A stretch of DNA of 64,000 nt from Erythrophleum ivorense (GCA_026724425.1 JAIUCV010000392.1:558001-622000), one strand, 5' to 3'; positions 10,162 to 24,185 are shown, counted from the first letter of the stretch. Translations and numbers: made by a program. The notes: generated by a model from the sequence alone, not told the origin.

Positions 10162-13100
10162 TGTAACATCCGGTCCCTCCGTAAACGTGAGAAATGTGAT
10201 GTTCGGTTTCTCTGTAAACGTTAGAAATAGACCAAATATAAAAGGAGGTCCTTGAAATAGAAGGAATTGGAGCCAACTAAAATTAGGATAAAATTTTAAA
10301 TATTAAAAAATTAGGATTTGAGGTGTAAGATGCCTAAAAAACAAAGCTGGAAGAGCTCAGAAAATTTGCCGAAGAAAGTAGGGGCATTTTTGTAATTTTT
10401 GAAAAATTTTGAAAACTCATAGGAGGGCTTTTTAAATAGAAAATTTGAGCTTTTCAGAGTTCTCAGAGGCCCTGAATACCATGAGAACCCCTAGAACAGT
10501 TGAAACCCCTCCGGTGAGCAATTTCGGCCGTTAGTTGACTGAAACTTTGATCAAATAGTTCAGAATAGTTTTAGATCCTTTTTGAGTGATTCCAAAGGCA
10601 ATTATTATGATTAAGAACCTAAGGAATATGATGGAAAAGACGAATTTTGAAAAGGAGTTGAAATGAGACCAAACGGACAAACCATGGATTAGGGACTAAA
10701 ATGAAAAGTTAAAAAGTATGTTAACTTTACCCTTTTGCTTTTAAAATCACGTCCAGCCCTTCTCCTTCCTCTCCACTGATGTTTTTTTGGTTTGAAACAG
10801 ATTTGAAAGAGGCGCACAAAGGGAAGCACAAGAGAAGGGAGAAGAAAGCCAAGAAAGATAGGTAAATTCAAGGAATTTCATGGCTTTCTCTTCTTTAAAG
10901 TTTTTCTTCTCTTCTTACTTCATCTTTCCATAGTTTTGGTGGATTAAATAGTTCTGTTTTGGCCTTGAACCAGAGGGAAAGGATTAGAGTTTCAAAAAGG
11001 AACCAAAACCAAAGGCAGAGACTCTTGATAGAAGCTTGGTTCAAGGTAGATATCCTTGTAGCTTTGCTTTTTCTTCTTGCTTCTTGTATGTGAGAGTCAT
11101 GGCCAAAAATAGAACCATTATGGGGGAGGAGTTTCTTTCCAAAAACAAGTAAGAATTCATTGATTTAGTATGTGGGAACTTAAGAATTGCAAAGAAATGG
11201 GAAGAAAAGCAAGTAAAATTCAAGTTAGGAAAGTGAAAAGTCTTGAACACATTATAAAAACTGATTTGATTCATACATTCCCTAGCATATGTGAGTGTTT
11301 GTTTGAGTTTCTAAGACCCCTAGGAAGCCTCCCAAGTGACTCTTCCATCAAGGAAAAATTGGAAACCCCTTGAACCCTAAATGCTTCCATAATGTTGGCC
11401 TAGGCTAGAAAGAGTACCAAGGAGAAGTTTTAATTTGTTCCAAGCTTATTTTTGAGTCATGTAGGATGGAAGAGGATGAGAGGAAGCCTTGAAAATATTT
11501 TAGAAACCATAGACATTGAGATAGAGGTGTAGGCTCCATAATGTAGCATAATAAAATAACTCCTATCTAGGCTTCTTAAAATAATTGTGTGATGACTCCA
11601 AGGAGTCTAAATAGAGTCAAGAATCTAAGATTAAAGGAGAGAAGGGAGCCAAGATTATGAATTTTGGTAGTTGCTTCATTAAGTGCCTTATGGAAGCATA
11701 ATGGAGCCATAAATCAAAGTAGCATCATGTAAAGTATGTATAATGCCAAGGCTTGTTCCCATGAGTAATTCATGTTTCTTTTGGTGTGTCTAGGCTAAGA
11801 GAAATGATCTCCACCTTCTTGGGTGTGTGAGGTCAAGGGAGAGGACTCAAGGCTTAAGGAAAAAGTGTGTAATTGCTTCCAAGGTCTCTCCACCTTCTTT
11901 CATGCATGGATGTGTGTTTAGCTTGTATTAGAATGTGTGTATGTGTATTTTCAAGCTATGAAAAGTATGCTAGCATGCCTTTATATGCCATGGTTCTTGA
12001 TGCCATGTTATGTTTCCAAATGAATACATGATGTTTGTTTGAGTTTGCTTGAGTGTGGAGAGGCCAAGAACTCTTCACCATGGTGAGGATGAGCCAAGAA
12101 CCCTTGAGCTTGGTTGAGACAAAGTAAAGAGTCTCTCAAAAGCAAAGTAGGCTCCCAAGAGTATGGTTGAGTCCAAAGCTCTCAAAGAATGGGTGAGGCA
12201 AGTCCAAAATCTATGAAGAGAAGTGTGAGGCCAATCCAAACACTTGATGAACTCTTGAATATCTTGTATGATGTGTTCACATGCCAAGCTTACTTTTAAA
12301 ATGTCCATGATTTCCATTTTCCTCCATACATGCATTTGTAAAGCTTGCTTTGTACATATTATGTATGATTGAATGGGAGATGAGCTATTGGGATTCTTTG
12401 AATCTCACTTCCTCTTCTCCAATGATCTAACAAGCTAGGTGGACTAAGTAGCTATGGCAATGGGAGCCAACAATAATGAAGAAGGAAGATTGATAACTAT
12501 ATGTCTAGTTTTATTTCTTTTGAAACCATAATGGTGCTTCATAATGTATATGATGTTGTAAATGGTCTATGACCCTTGCGACATGTGTAAATATGAAGTT
12601 ATGTGATGTTTAAATGTATGGATATGATGTATGACCTCTAGCATATATTTTGAGTATGTAATGCCAAAGTATGCAACTTGAGAGTTTGATGGAAATGTGC
12701 ATAAGTGTGGGTTGAATGGCCAAAATAAGATGCATGAGATTTGGGACCATTTAGGAAGCTCACACAAGTCTTAAATGTACTTTTAGACTTGCCCAAAAGG
12801 TGCCAAAACTAAGGGAAATCCATTTGGCAACTTTAGTACTCTATATGGAGCCAAAATTTACTATTATGGAACCCTATATCACTTTTTGGCCAAATGAGTT
12901 AATCTTGATCTGAGATTTGGCATGCAAGTAGGTCTCAGTAAGAAATTTTTGGGAAGCTAAAGATCATAATTTTCAAAGGTCTATAGAATATTTGATGATT
13001 TTTCAAAATTGGCAATTTTCATGGTTTCTGGTTTGCTGCACTATTCATTTGGTTCGAAATTATTTTCTGTCACATAAGACTCAAATGATGTCCAATTGCC

Positions 13101-13863
13101 ACAAAATTTTATACACAGAAACTAGACATTCACAGTGACTCATACCGACTGGAAGCACCTCATTTGGAGGTCTAGAGAGGGAGATATGAATTTTTGAAGT
13201 TTCTATCCAATATCAGTAATTTTGCCCGACCAAAGGTACTGTTCCATTGAATTTCAAAGTTTGGGCTTGATGAACTGATCTAAAGATATTTTTTCTCTCT
13301 AGTTAACATCAATAGCCTTCCAAATTGGTATCATATGCATGGATTGGATTTTTGTGTAATTAATTAGACATTTTCAAAGTTTTCTGCAAAATTCTATGAC
13401 AGTTCCAGAATTTAGTTGGACCTTTGGACCATTTTGGATGTCAAATGTCCTTTATGATAAATGTTATGCTCTATTTTAGTGTAAATTAGACATCCTTAGC
13501 TTTCCAGAATGGCCAAGATTGCATGATTTTGATTTTTTTAGATTTAGTTATGATTTTCCAAAGTTTGGACAAGAATAGGGGGCAAATTTGGCCGAAATTC
13601 ACTAAGCCCATTTCATGCTTCATTTCGGTTTCCATGAATTGTAGGTATGATGTTGTGATGCAAATGAGTTGTAATGATATAATCAAATATGAGAATGCAT
13701 AGTGTGAGCTCACACGGTCCACGTGACACCGATTGCAAATTTTTAGATATAACGCAATGAGAAAATAATCCTATTTTCTTTGCTTTTTCTATGGGAAACC
13801 TATATGGTTTATGATATTATGCCATTTAAAAGCAAAAGATGAGCTAGAATTTATGGTATTGCA
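10162..13863 (+). mobile_element. Solo LTR of the TGTAAC family in the copia leader
   Basis: It begins TGTAACATCCGGTCC and ends TTATGGTATTGCA; length about 3.7 kb. It is flanked by AAAAT (10157-10161) and AAAAC (13864-13868), a 5-bp target duplication with one mismatch. There is no internal region, so it is a recombination product (solo LTR). All blocks of the family are present, including the AAGTATGCTAGCATGCC segment (about 11967-11983), which is the uninterrupted version of the site hit by the Athila-like element elsewhere. A donor-like AG|GTAAAT occurs near 10862. Confidence 0.88.
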
Positions 13864-15387
13864 AAAACTTTTGGCCATGGTAGACATTTTTCAAAAGCTT
13901 TTTATACATTAAAATCATGCAATCCATGGATTGATAAAAGTTGTTTTGATTTAAACTATATTGCCAAAAAAAAAGGGAAGAATCAGTAAAAGAGACATAT
14001 GCACGGATTCTTTGACTTTTGACAATATGTGTATATATATATATATATTGTAAATTATTATTCATGCTTATCATTGCCTTTGAAGTACATCATATACGTG
14101 GAATCTAATACATGTGCCTTATAAACAAAATACACTTGTGGGGCTTGCATATATATGGATATATATATCTATACACATATATAAAATGCTCACATTGCGT
14201 ACTCGTGGGGCCCGCATATGAAGAAAGTACATGTATGTTAGTTGATTCATGGCATATTTAACCTTGTTGGATTTGTTAAATTATTTGTCGGGCTAAATAT
14301 AAATATCTATATATATATATATATAATAATCTAAAGATTTAATATTAAGTTTATGCGTGTATATTTATATATTTAAAAAAATTATATTTATTATTTTTAA
14401 TTTATATATATTGATAATATAATTTCAAATAATGGAATTATTTTCTTTAGATGTTTGATGTTCTAAAATAAGATAATTAAAACATTATGTTACCAAAGTA
14501 ACCTCTATTATATAAATTAATTTGTTTGGAATATTAAGATGATAGTGTGTTGTAATTCATGTACATGGTGATCCATATTTTAAATATTTTTTTTGGAATA
14601 TGTTTCATAATTTTTGGACTACTATAAATATTTTTCATATAAATATTAATATATAAAATATATTTTAATATTTATTTGGATGATATTATGAAAGATGATA
14701 CATTAAAAAATTAATTTATTATATTTTGGATATTGTGATAATGTTCACTCTCCCTATATGATAATGAATATTTATGTACTCTCAGTTTAAAATATATGTC
14801 TTAATATGTTTATTTTAGAAAAAAATATGATTTTATTCTCATTGTATGTGTGTAGAGCCTCTTTGGAAATGCTATAAAATTTGTTCATAGTCAATAAGAG
14901 TATTATATTTGTTACATTTCCTTAAAAACTATATCGTGATTTTGGGCAAGGTAAAATTAATTGCTGTTCAAGGAATTTTATGAAGTATTATGGATAATTG
15001 CCACCAAAGTGGAATTGTTAATATTGATTCATGAAATTTCCTTTATAATTTGAAGAAGGCTTATGATTATCTTATGTTATAACTTGTCTAAAGTGGGTTG
15101 TTGTATGTTATAATTAGAAGTTAATTTGGGATGAAGTTATTGGAGAATCTATTAATCTAAAATATTTATCTGCCTAAAAGGGATAAATATTTGAACCCAG
15201 TGTATTCTCATTAATTAACTCATATGAAATTTTGATTTGGGATTGTGATCTTGATTTGTACGTTTTGCTCAAAGGGGAATGTGTTATTATATTGGCCTTA
15301 TTATAATTGCTTATTTTAATTAAGACTATGTATAATTTGCCTTCATTATTTATTCTAATGCATTCTCATTTTGCAGTTACTTTTACC
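13864..15387 (+). mobile_element. Leader of the copia element, second part
   Basis: AT-rich, non-coding stretch with TA-repeat tracts and two similar GTGGGGC(T/C)(T/C)GCATAT segments (about 14140-14220). It ends with TTTTGCAG, a splice-acceptor-like site 12 bp before the gag ATG at 15388. Assignment to the copia element rests on position between the primer site and gag. Confidence 0.4.
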
Positions 15388-15663
15388 ATGAATAATTGTT
15401 CTGCTTCAATTGAAATTTTGACTGGATCAAATTATAACAAATGGAAGCAAGGCTTAGAATTCTCTTTGAGAATTGCTGATTTTGATCTAGCACTCTGCGA
15501 CAACAAGCTTGAAGTGAATGAGAAAAGTACAACTGGACAGAAAAAGTTCTTAACCAAATGTGAGAGATCCAATAGACTTAGTCTAATTGCTATTAAGAGG
15601 ACCATCTCTGAGTACCTACTTAGTGGCTTATGTAGCATTTGGTATTTCATAAAAATACTGTAA
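15388..15663 (+). pseudogene. Ty1/copia gag, first part
   Basis: The frame from ATG 15388 reads a copia-type gag N-terminal half: ILTGSNYNKWKQGLEFSL followed by ADFDLALCD. This matches the L-x-G-x-N-[YF]-x-x-W and D-x-x-L pattern of plant copia gag (UBN2-like). The protein should run on, but from 15659 the sequence is a long LTR, so the frame ends by chance at 15661-15663. The gag text resumes at about 19233. An earlier start at 15328 is possible, but the ATG at 15388 fits the family better. Confidence 0.7.
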
Positions 15664-18600
15664 TAAGTCAATTTGGAAAGCAAGTCCCTTGAGATGAATG
15701 ATTTAAGGCCAAATAAAATTTGAATAAAATTTTAAATAATAACAAATGAGATTTTGAGTCGTGAGTTATCTAGAAACCAGAGTTAGAGTGGTTCAACAAA
15801 TTTGTCAAAAGCATAGTGGTATTTTCGTAAATATGAGAAACTTTTAGAAAACTCACAAGGTTTTTAAACGACAAATTTGAGCTTTTCAATGTTTTCAGAA
15901 GCCCAAAAAATTGTGAGAAATTCCAAGACAATTAAAACCTCTCTGATGTACGTTTTTGAATGTTGGTTGACCCCAATTTTGACCGATTTGTTCAAGAAGG
16001 TTTTTAATTCAAATTAAGTGCTTCCAAAGCCATTTTATAAGTTTGAGGACTTAAATTTTATGATGGAAAAGACAATTATAAAAAAGGAGCTAAAATGAAG
16101 ATAAAATAAAAATGCCACGCCCACAGGACATAAATGTCATTTTTTTTAGAACAATTCTTTCTTGATTCTTCTTTTATTTAGGTGTCCCACTCCTCCCTCA
16201 TTCTAACCAACATTTCATCTACTTAAGACTAAAGGAGAGCTCATCTAAGAAGGGCATACAAAGGAGGAGGAAGGGAGAAGGAAGAAATCAAGGAAAAGGT
16301 AAGAAAAACTAAAGATTTTCATGGCTTTCCTTCTTGAAATCTTGTTCTTCTCTCTTTGCTCTCTCTTTCCATGGATTTGGGGAATGATATGGATCTGTTT
16401 TGGCCTTGATTTAAAGGATGAATATTAGAGATTCAAAGAGAAGGCCAAAGCAAGAAAGGAAGCTCTTGGGATAAGCTTGGAATCAAGGTAATTCATCTAC
16501 CCTTGTTGCTTTCTTCTTTCTTGCTTCTTGAGAGTGAGGTTTGGCCAAGAGGAAAGCTTATAGGGGGAAGAAAGTTCTAACCTAGAACTAGCAAGAAACC
16601 ATTGATTTAGAATGTGGGAACTTGGAAAATGCAAAGAAAATGGAAGAAAAATAAGTGAATTTTAAGAATGGGAAGCTAGGGATCCTTGAACATATTGTAA
16701 ATTCTGCTTTGATTCATGAATTGCTTAGCCTATGTGACTGTTTGTTTGAGTTTCTAAAACTCCTACGAAGCCTCCCAAGTGCCTCTCCTATCAAGGAAAA
16801 ATGTGAAACTCCATGGGCTCATTCTTTATGATCTATTGCTTCGGCTTAGAGCACTTGGGAGGGGTAAGGAGTGTTTTAATTTGTCTTAAACTTGGTTTGA
16901 GAATTTATATGATGGAAGAAGATGGGAGGAACCCTTAGGAAAAATTTAGAAGCCATAGATTAGGAGATGAGACAATAGGTTCCATATTGTAGCCTTAGGA
17001 AGCAACTTGTATCTAAACTCTTGGAAATGAGTTTGTGATGACTTGAAGGATTCTAAATGGAACTAAGAAGCCTAGATATGAGAAGGAAATGGAACCAAGA
17101 ACTTGAATTATGGCAGTTGCTTCATTAGCCCATTAATGGAGTTATTATGTAACCAATAGATAAATTGTGCTTCTTAAATATGTATTTGATACTTTGGCTT
17201 GTTCCAAGAGTGTAACTAGATGCTATTTGTTGTGTTTAGGCCAAAGAAATCAACCTCCACCTAGTTGTGGATGTGAAACTAAAATGGAAAAGAAATAACC
17301 AAGAAGGAAGCTTGTGTTAAATTGCCAAGGTAGCTCTCCATCCCTTTCTTGTGTGCAATATGGTTGTATAAATGTCATTTGATACATGTATGTGTGTTTG
17401 AATCTTGAAAAATGCCACATGCTCTTAGTTGACTTCTATGGTGCCATTATGTTTCTTGATTGTCATTGATTGTGAAATTGTGCTTTATGGATAAGGTTGT
17501 GCCAAAAGTCCCTTGTGATGGGAAGGTAAAGCTAAAAGTCTCTAAGAATGGATGAGATAAGGCTAAAAGTTTCTTGGATAAGTGAGACTAAGTCAAAAGT
17601 CCTTGGACTAAGGGTGAAGCTAATCCAAAAGTCCTAAAAATAGGGTGAGGCTAGACCAAGAGTCCCTTGAGCATTTTCTTTGGCTTTGATATGTTGTTAT
17701 GGCATGAAGATTGGAAATGTAATACTTCTTGAAAGTATTTGTGACATGCTTGTATCTTATGACTTGAATATATGCCTAATTGCTTGATTAAAAGGATGTT
17801 TGAGCTATTGAGATTCCATGAATCTCATCCCCTTTCTTATCTTATTTTAACATGTTTTGGTGGAGCTCAAAAAGGTTAAAGTGAAGCCATGGAGCTTGAT
17901 TAGCCATATTTTGTCATTGGTGTAATTTTTTATGTAAAGAATTGTCAAATTTTATATGTACCTATTATTTTTTAGATGCAAATGTTTAAGCAATGCAAAA
18001 GTATGTATATGTAGTGTATGAACTAAATTTGGAACTAAATCAATGGGAAAGTGAGTTTTGGGTACTTGGTAGCTTGTATGTAGTAGCATATTCTTGTAAG
18101 TAGCATGATGAGTTTGAGATGTATGATAGTCTGGACCACTTGGGCAGCTCATATAAGATGTTTTCATGTTTTAAAATGTGCCTAAGAAGTGGTAGAGCAT
18201 TTAAGAAGTCATTTGGACCACTTTTGACCCATATATGGTGCCAAATTTGCCATATTTGTGAGCTATATCAAATCTGACCAAATGAGCTCTCTTTGGCCTG
18301 AAAGTTGGCATGCATATAGGTCTTGTCTAAATCTTTTTGGTAAGCTAGAGTGCACATTATTTGGAGTTTTAAAATTTTTTTGGTAAATTTTCAAAGTTGG
18401 TAATTTGTGACAAATTTGACTTGGGTATTGTGCAAATGGTCAAAATCTTTGCCTCTATCACTTATAGGCCAAATGGTGTTCAATGGTTATAAAATTTTAT
18501 AAGCATAAACTAGATATGACAATGTTTCTATAGCACTTGAAAGCACCTCATTTGGATTTATATTGAGGGAGAAATGATTTTTTGAAGTTCCAAATCAGTA

Positions 18601-19232
18601 TCATGGATACTGTCAGACCTCCATTACTGTTCTATCAATTTTTGTAGCCTGATTGCTTCTACTTTAATCCATACTTATTTTTCTCCTCAATTTAACATTT
18701 ATATCTTTTTATAATGATATGGTTTCCTAAGTTTTGATTTTTTTAGAATTAGTTATGAATTTTTAAAGTTCATATTAGTAAACTATAACAACACCTTTCG
18801 AGCTTTCCTAATGTCAATTATGATCTAGCTGAATTTTCATGGCCTAGAATGATTTTTAACCTATAGTGGACATCTAGAGCTTTCCAAAAAGCTATCATTT
18901 GCTTAATTTTAATTTTTTTAGAATTAATTATAATTTTTCAAAATTGGTGCCAAAAATATGAATTCTAGACTTGCAGGCAAAGTGTAATTTTTTTAGTTTT
19001 TGGCTTCACATCTGTAGTTCATGGGTTGTTTTATGATATGTATGAATTGTATGGGTGGAGAATAAGTAGAGAATGTTATTGATGGGGCTATGGGGTCCAA
19101 GGGGTGAAGTATGAATTTTTAAAATGCTACGTAATGCGTAAAAATACCATTGTATTTTATTCATGTTTTTTGGCACCATGTGAAATTGAGCTTAATGTGT
19201 GTATATGGAGATAAAGGAAGTGTGGTATTACA
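15659..19232 (+). mobile_element. LTR of the TGTAAC family inside copia gag (solo)
   Basis: It begins TGTAATAAGTCAATTT, a form of the family start with a short internal deletion, and ends TGTGGTATTACA. Length is about 3.6 kb, with all family blocks in order. Flanking 5-mers (AATAC before, GTTTA after) do not match, so the target duplication is lost or the flank was deleted. A donor-like AG|GTAAGAA lies at 16298/16299. Confidence 0.82.
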
Positions 19233-19500
19233 GTTTACCTAAAATCACAAGTGTTCAAGAAATTTTTATAGTTTTGGGAAAAAGATACTAAGTATCTAAT
19301 AATGCTGAATTTGAATATCTAATGAAAAAGTTGACTGACATGAGGTCTGACAATAATAAGGGAGTAATAGAATTTATTCTGAAGATGGTTTACATCCAAC
19401 CTAAACTGAAAGCAAATAATATTAATCTAAATGAAAATTTTGTTGTTTCACACGCCTTGAATTATTTGCCTGTTGAGTTCACAAAAATCAAAATTGTCTA
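19233..19500 (+). pseudogene. Ty1/copia gag, second part
   Basis: Residues such as MKKLTDMRSD, VIEFILKMVYIQPKLKA and HALNYLPVEF (from 19322) match the middle of copia gag, where a helix pattern is followed by L-x-x-L-P-x-x-[FY]. The text is cut at 19500 by the next LTR insertion. The remaining copia gag-pol and 3' LTR are not in the window. Confidence 0.65.
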
Positions 19501-20303
19501 TGTAACGTCCGATTTTTCGTAAAATATCGAAATGAATCAGTTTTCAAAGCAAGTCCCCTGAGATGAGTGATTCAAGGCCAAATAAAATTTGGATAAAATT
19601 TTAAATAATAGAAAATGAGGATTTTAGCCTTGAGTTGCCCAGAAACTGGGGTCGGAGTGATTCAAAAAATTTGCCGAAAGGCCAGTGGCATTTTCGTAAA
19701 TAAGTGTAATTTTGGAAAAGCACCTGGGAAGGATTTTTAAATTGAAAATTTGAGTTATCCAGGGTTCTCAAAGGTCCCAAAACCCATGGGAAGCCCCAGC
19801 ACCGGTAAAGCCCCTCTGGTGTACTCTTTTCGATGTCAGTTGACCCAAATTTTGACTGATTCGTTCGGAAAGGTTTTAGCTCTGATTTGAGTGATTCCGA
19901 AGGTATTTTATTAAATTGGGAACCTATTTGTTATGATGGAAAATATGGTTCTCAAAAAGGAGCTAAAACGAAAGAGAAACGAAAATGCTAAACACAAAGA
20001 GCAAAATTGGCATTAAAGTGTTAAAGGAAGCTTCTTTCTTCTTCTTTATATGCCACGTTCTTTCTCTCCTCTCTAAGACAGACTTGCTTCTGCCCATTTT
20101 TAGAGGAAAACTCCATCTTTTTAGGCACATAAGAGGAGGAAGATTTTGGAGGAAGAAATTCAAGAAAAAGGTAAGAAACTTTAAGAAATTCTATATCCTT
20201 CCTTCTTGAAACTTGCTCCTCTTCTCTCAAGCTCTCTTTCTATGGTTTTAATGGAGAGTTTGGGGCTGTTTTAAAGGGAGAACAGAGGGGAAATTTCAAA
20301 AAT
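19501..20303 (+). mobile_element. TGTAAC-family LTR, first part (interrupted)
   Basis: It starts TGTAACGTCCGATTTTTCG exactly at the break in copia gag. This start is very close to that of the LTR at 57452, and both have the splice-donor-like AAAAAG|GTAAG at LTR offset about 670. It is interrupted at 20304 by a minus-strand solo LTR and resumes at 24191. Confidence 0.85.
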
Positions 20304-23300
20304 TGTAACACCATAATTCTATCTCATCTCATGCTTTTGAATAGTATAATTGCATGAGTCATATAGATTTTTCATAAGAAAAAGCAAGGGAAGTTAGACT
20401 TTTCTTTGTGTTTCGTCATACCTAAAAATTCATTTCGGTGTCACGTGGACCATGTGAGCTCATAATATGCATCCTCCTATTTAATCTCATCATTAAAACT
20501 CATTTACAACTCAAAAGCATGCATACAACTCGTGAAAACCGAAATGGGGCATAGAACATGAAGACTCATACTCTGCCAGAATTGGCCTCATTTCTGAACA
20601 AACTTTGAAAAATCATAACTAAATCTAGAAAAATTGAAATCATATGTTCTTAGTCATTTTAGAAATATTGGGATGTCTAATTCATTTTAAAAATACTTAT
20701 AAAGGATAAATTTCATCACAGAGGACGTTTGACATCCGAAAAGGTCTAGAGGTCGCTGCTACCTGGGCTGCTGTTTCAGATTACTGATACAAACTTCTAA
20801 AATTCATAACTAATTATATAAAAATCTAAATCACACAAATTTGGTCATTATGTAAACATAAAAATGTTAGATTTATGGAAAAAATAATTCCAGAATAAAA
20901 AAAATACGTTTAGCCATTAGAAATATATGGAACAGTGATTGGACTCCTGGGGCGCCACTGCTACTGACAACCAACTTCAAAAATATATAATTCTTTGATC
21001 AGACCTCTAAATGAGGTGATATTGGTGGCCACTGAAATATTATGACCTCTAGTTTATGCTTGTAAAATTTCACAGGCATTGGACATCATTTTCCTATCGG
21101 ATGACACAGAATACAAATCTACAGTGTAAACAGTGCACATACCAGAAATCATGAAAATTGCCAATTTTGAAAAAATCATCAAATATTCTTAAGACCTCAG
21201 AAAATTATAATATTTAACTTCCCAAAAATATCTTAATGAGGCCTAATTTCATGCCAAATTTCAAATTAAGACTAACTCATTTGGCCAAAAAGTGACCTAG
21301 GGTTCTATAATAGTCAATTTTGGCTCCATATAGGGTACCAAAGTTGCCAAATGGATTTTCCTTGGTCTTGGCACCTTTTGGGCAAGTCTAAAAGTACATT
21401 TAAGACTTTTGTGAGGTGGCCAAATGGTCTCAAATCTCATACATCTCATTTTGGCCTTCTCACCCACACTTATGCACATTTACTTCAAACTTCCAAATTG
21501 CATAATTTGGCATTACATACTCAAATTGTATTCTAGAGCTTATACATCATATCCATAGTTATAAACATCACATAATTGCATATTTATACATGTCTCAAGG
21601 TTCATAACACATTTACAACATCATATACATCAAGAGACACAATTATGGTATCAAAATGGCTAAAGCTAGACATAAACTTGTCATTCTTCCTTCTTCATTG
21701 ATGTTGGCTCCCTTCACCATAGTTACTTGGTCCAGCTAGCATGTTAGGTCATTGGAGAGGAGGGGATGAGATTCAAAGAATCCCAATAGCTCATCTCCCA
21801 TTCAATCATATATAATATATGTAAAGCAAGCCTTAAAAATGCATGCATGGACATAATACAAATCATAAGCATTCAAGAAGCAAGCTTAGCATGTGAACAA
21901 GCTATACAAATTATTCAAGAGCTCACCAAGCATTTGGATTGTCCTCACACTTCTCCTCATAAATTTTGGACTTGTTTCACCCATTCTTTAAGCACTTTAG
22001 ACTCAACCATACTCTTGGGAGCCCACTTTGCTTTTGGGAGACTCTTTACTTTGTCTCAACCAAGCTCAAGGGTTCTTGGCTCATCCTCACCATAGTGAAG
22101 AGTTCTTGGCCTCTCCATACTCAAGAAAACTCAAGAAACATCATACATTCACTTGAAAACATAACATGACATCATGAAATCACGACAAACAAGATCATAC
22201 TAGCATACTTTTCATGGCTTGAAAATACACATACATACATTTTAAAACAAGCTAAACACACATCCATGCATAAGAGAAGGTGGAGAGAGCTACCTTGCTT
22301 GCATTCACACACTTTTTCCTTAAGCCTTGACTCCTCTCCCTTGACCTCACACACCCAAGAGGGTGGAGATCATTTCTCTTGGCCTAGACACATCATATGA
22401 AAGCTAATTACACTCTTGAAACAAGCTAGGACATTAAACTTATATTTAAGAACATACTTGGTTCCATAAGTCACATCCATAAATAGCCTATTGAAGCAAC
22501 CATCATGATTCAAGTTCTTGGCTCTATTCTCTTCTCATTCCTAGGCCTCTTGACCTTATTTAAGCTCCTTGGAGCCATTACATATTCATTTACAAAAGCC
22601 TAGATACAAGTTGCTTCATAAGATCACATTATGGAAGCCATTACCTCATCTCCTAATCCATGGCTTCTAAATTTTTTCCAAGGGTTCCTCCCACCTTCTA
22701 CCATCATATGAAGTCCCAAACCAAGGCTAGAATAAATTAAAACACTCTCTAACCCCTCCATCTGTCCTAAGCCGACATTATGGAAGCATTTGGGGTTCAA
22801 GGGGTTTTCAATTTTTCCTTGATGGGAGAGCCACTTGGGAGGCTTCTTAGAGGTCTTAGGAACTCAAAAAAACACTCACATATGCTAGGAAATGCATGAA
22901 TCAAATCAATTTTTACAATCCCTTTAAATTCACTATAACTTTTCTACTTAGAGTTCATTGGTTTTTCTTACAATTTCTTTACTTTCTTGGATGGGAGGTG
23001 CATGTGAGAAGCTCTCTAGGGGTCTTAGGAGCATGTTTAAACATTCAATTAAGCCTAAGAACATTCGTATAAAATCATATTTGCAAGGGAGCATTTGGAT
23101 CCCTAATAGTTCCATCTTATTTCCTAATGCTCCTTTCTTGATTCTATTAGTTCTTTCTTAATTCTTGCCACCTAAAACCCCTAATCCCTCCATGAATTGG
23201 GCAGAAAATAGCCCCTAAGAATTGGGCTCATGGTGGCCAAATTCGTGTAAGAGGAAGGGGAGAAAGAAACTACCAAAGAATGAAAGTTTTACCTTATTTT

Positions 23301-24185
23301 CTTGCTTCCTTTAGCTTGTTCTTCCACTTGGTTGACTTGCTCCCTCAAATTTCAAAATTCCCCTCTCTGTTCTACCCCCAAAACAGCACCAAAATCTCCA
23401 TTAAAACCATAGAAAGAAAGCTTGAGAGGAGAGGAGTAAGTTTCAAGAAGGAAGGATATGGAATTTCTTAAAGTTTCTTACCTTTATCTTGAATTTCTTC
23501 CTCCAAAATCTTCCTCCTCTTGTGCGCCTAAGAAGGGCAGCTTTTCCTCTTGTTTTGGGCAAAAGTAAGTCGGTTTTAGAGAGGAGAGAAAGAATGTGGC
23601 ATATAAAGACCCTTTTTGAAGCTTCCTTTAACACTTTAATGCCAATTTTGCCCTTCGTTCTTGCATTTTCATTTCTCCTTTGTTTTAGTTCCTTTTTGAG
23701 AATTATTTTTTCCATCATAACAAATAGGTTCCCAATTTAATAAAATACCTTTGGAATCACTCAAATCAGAGCTAAAATCCTCTCAAACGAATCTGTCAAA
23801 GTATGGATCAATCGACATTGGAAAATGTCCACCATAGGGGATTTAACTGTCTCGAGGCTTTCCATGGTTTTCAGGGCCTCTAAGAACCTCGAAGAACTCA
23901 AAACTTTCATTTAAAAAGCCCTCCTGTATGTTTTCCAAAAAGTCCCCTTATTTACGAAAATGCCACTGGTCTTTCGACAAATTTTTTGAATCACTCCGAC
24001 CCTGGTTTCTAGGTAACTCAAGGCTCAAATCCTCATTTTCTATTATTTAAAATTTTATCATAATTTTAGTTGGCCCCAATTCCTTCTATTTCAGGGACTT
24101 CCTTTTATATTTAGTCTATTTTCTGATGTTTATGGAAAAATTGAACATTGTGTTTCTCACATTTACGGAAGGACTGGATGTTACA
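20304..24185 (-). mobile_element. Solo LTR of the TGTAAC family, minus strand, with AAAAT target duplication
   Basis: On the minus strand it starts TGTAACATCCAGTCC at 24185 and ends at 20304; length 3,882 bp. Direct repeats AAAAT flank it exactly (20299-20303 and 24186-24190). Removing the insert and one AAAAT joins two adjacent blocks of the host LTR, matching the unbroken order seen at about 58240-58315. There is no internal region, hence a solo LTR. Confidence 0.92.

Noticed and set aside
15654..19237. Search for a target duplication around the LTR at 15659-19232
   Set aside because: AATAC and GTTTA do not match; I therefore call the LTR from its ends and the split gag only, without claiming a duplication.
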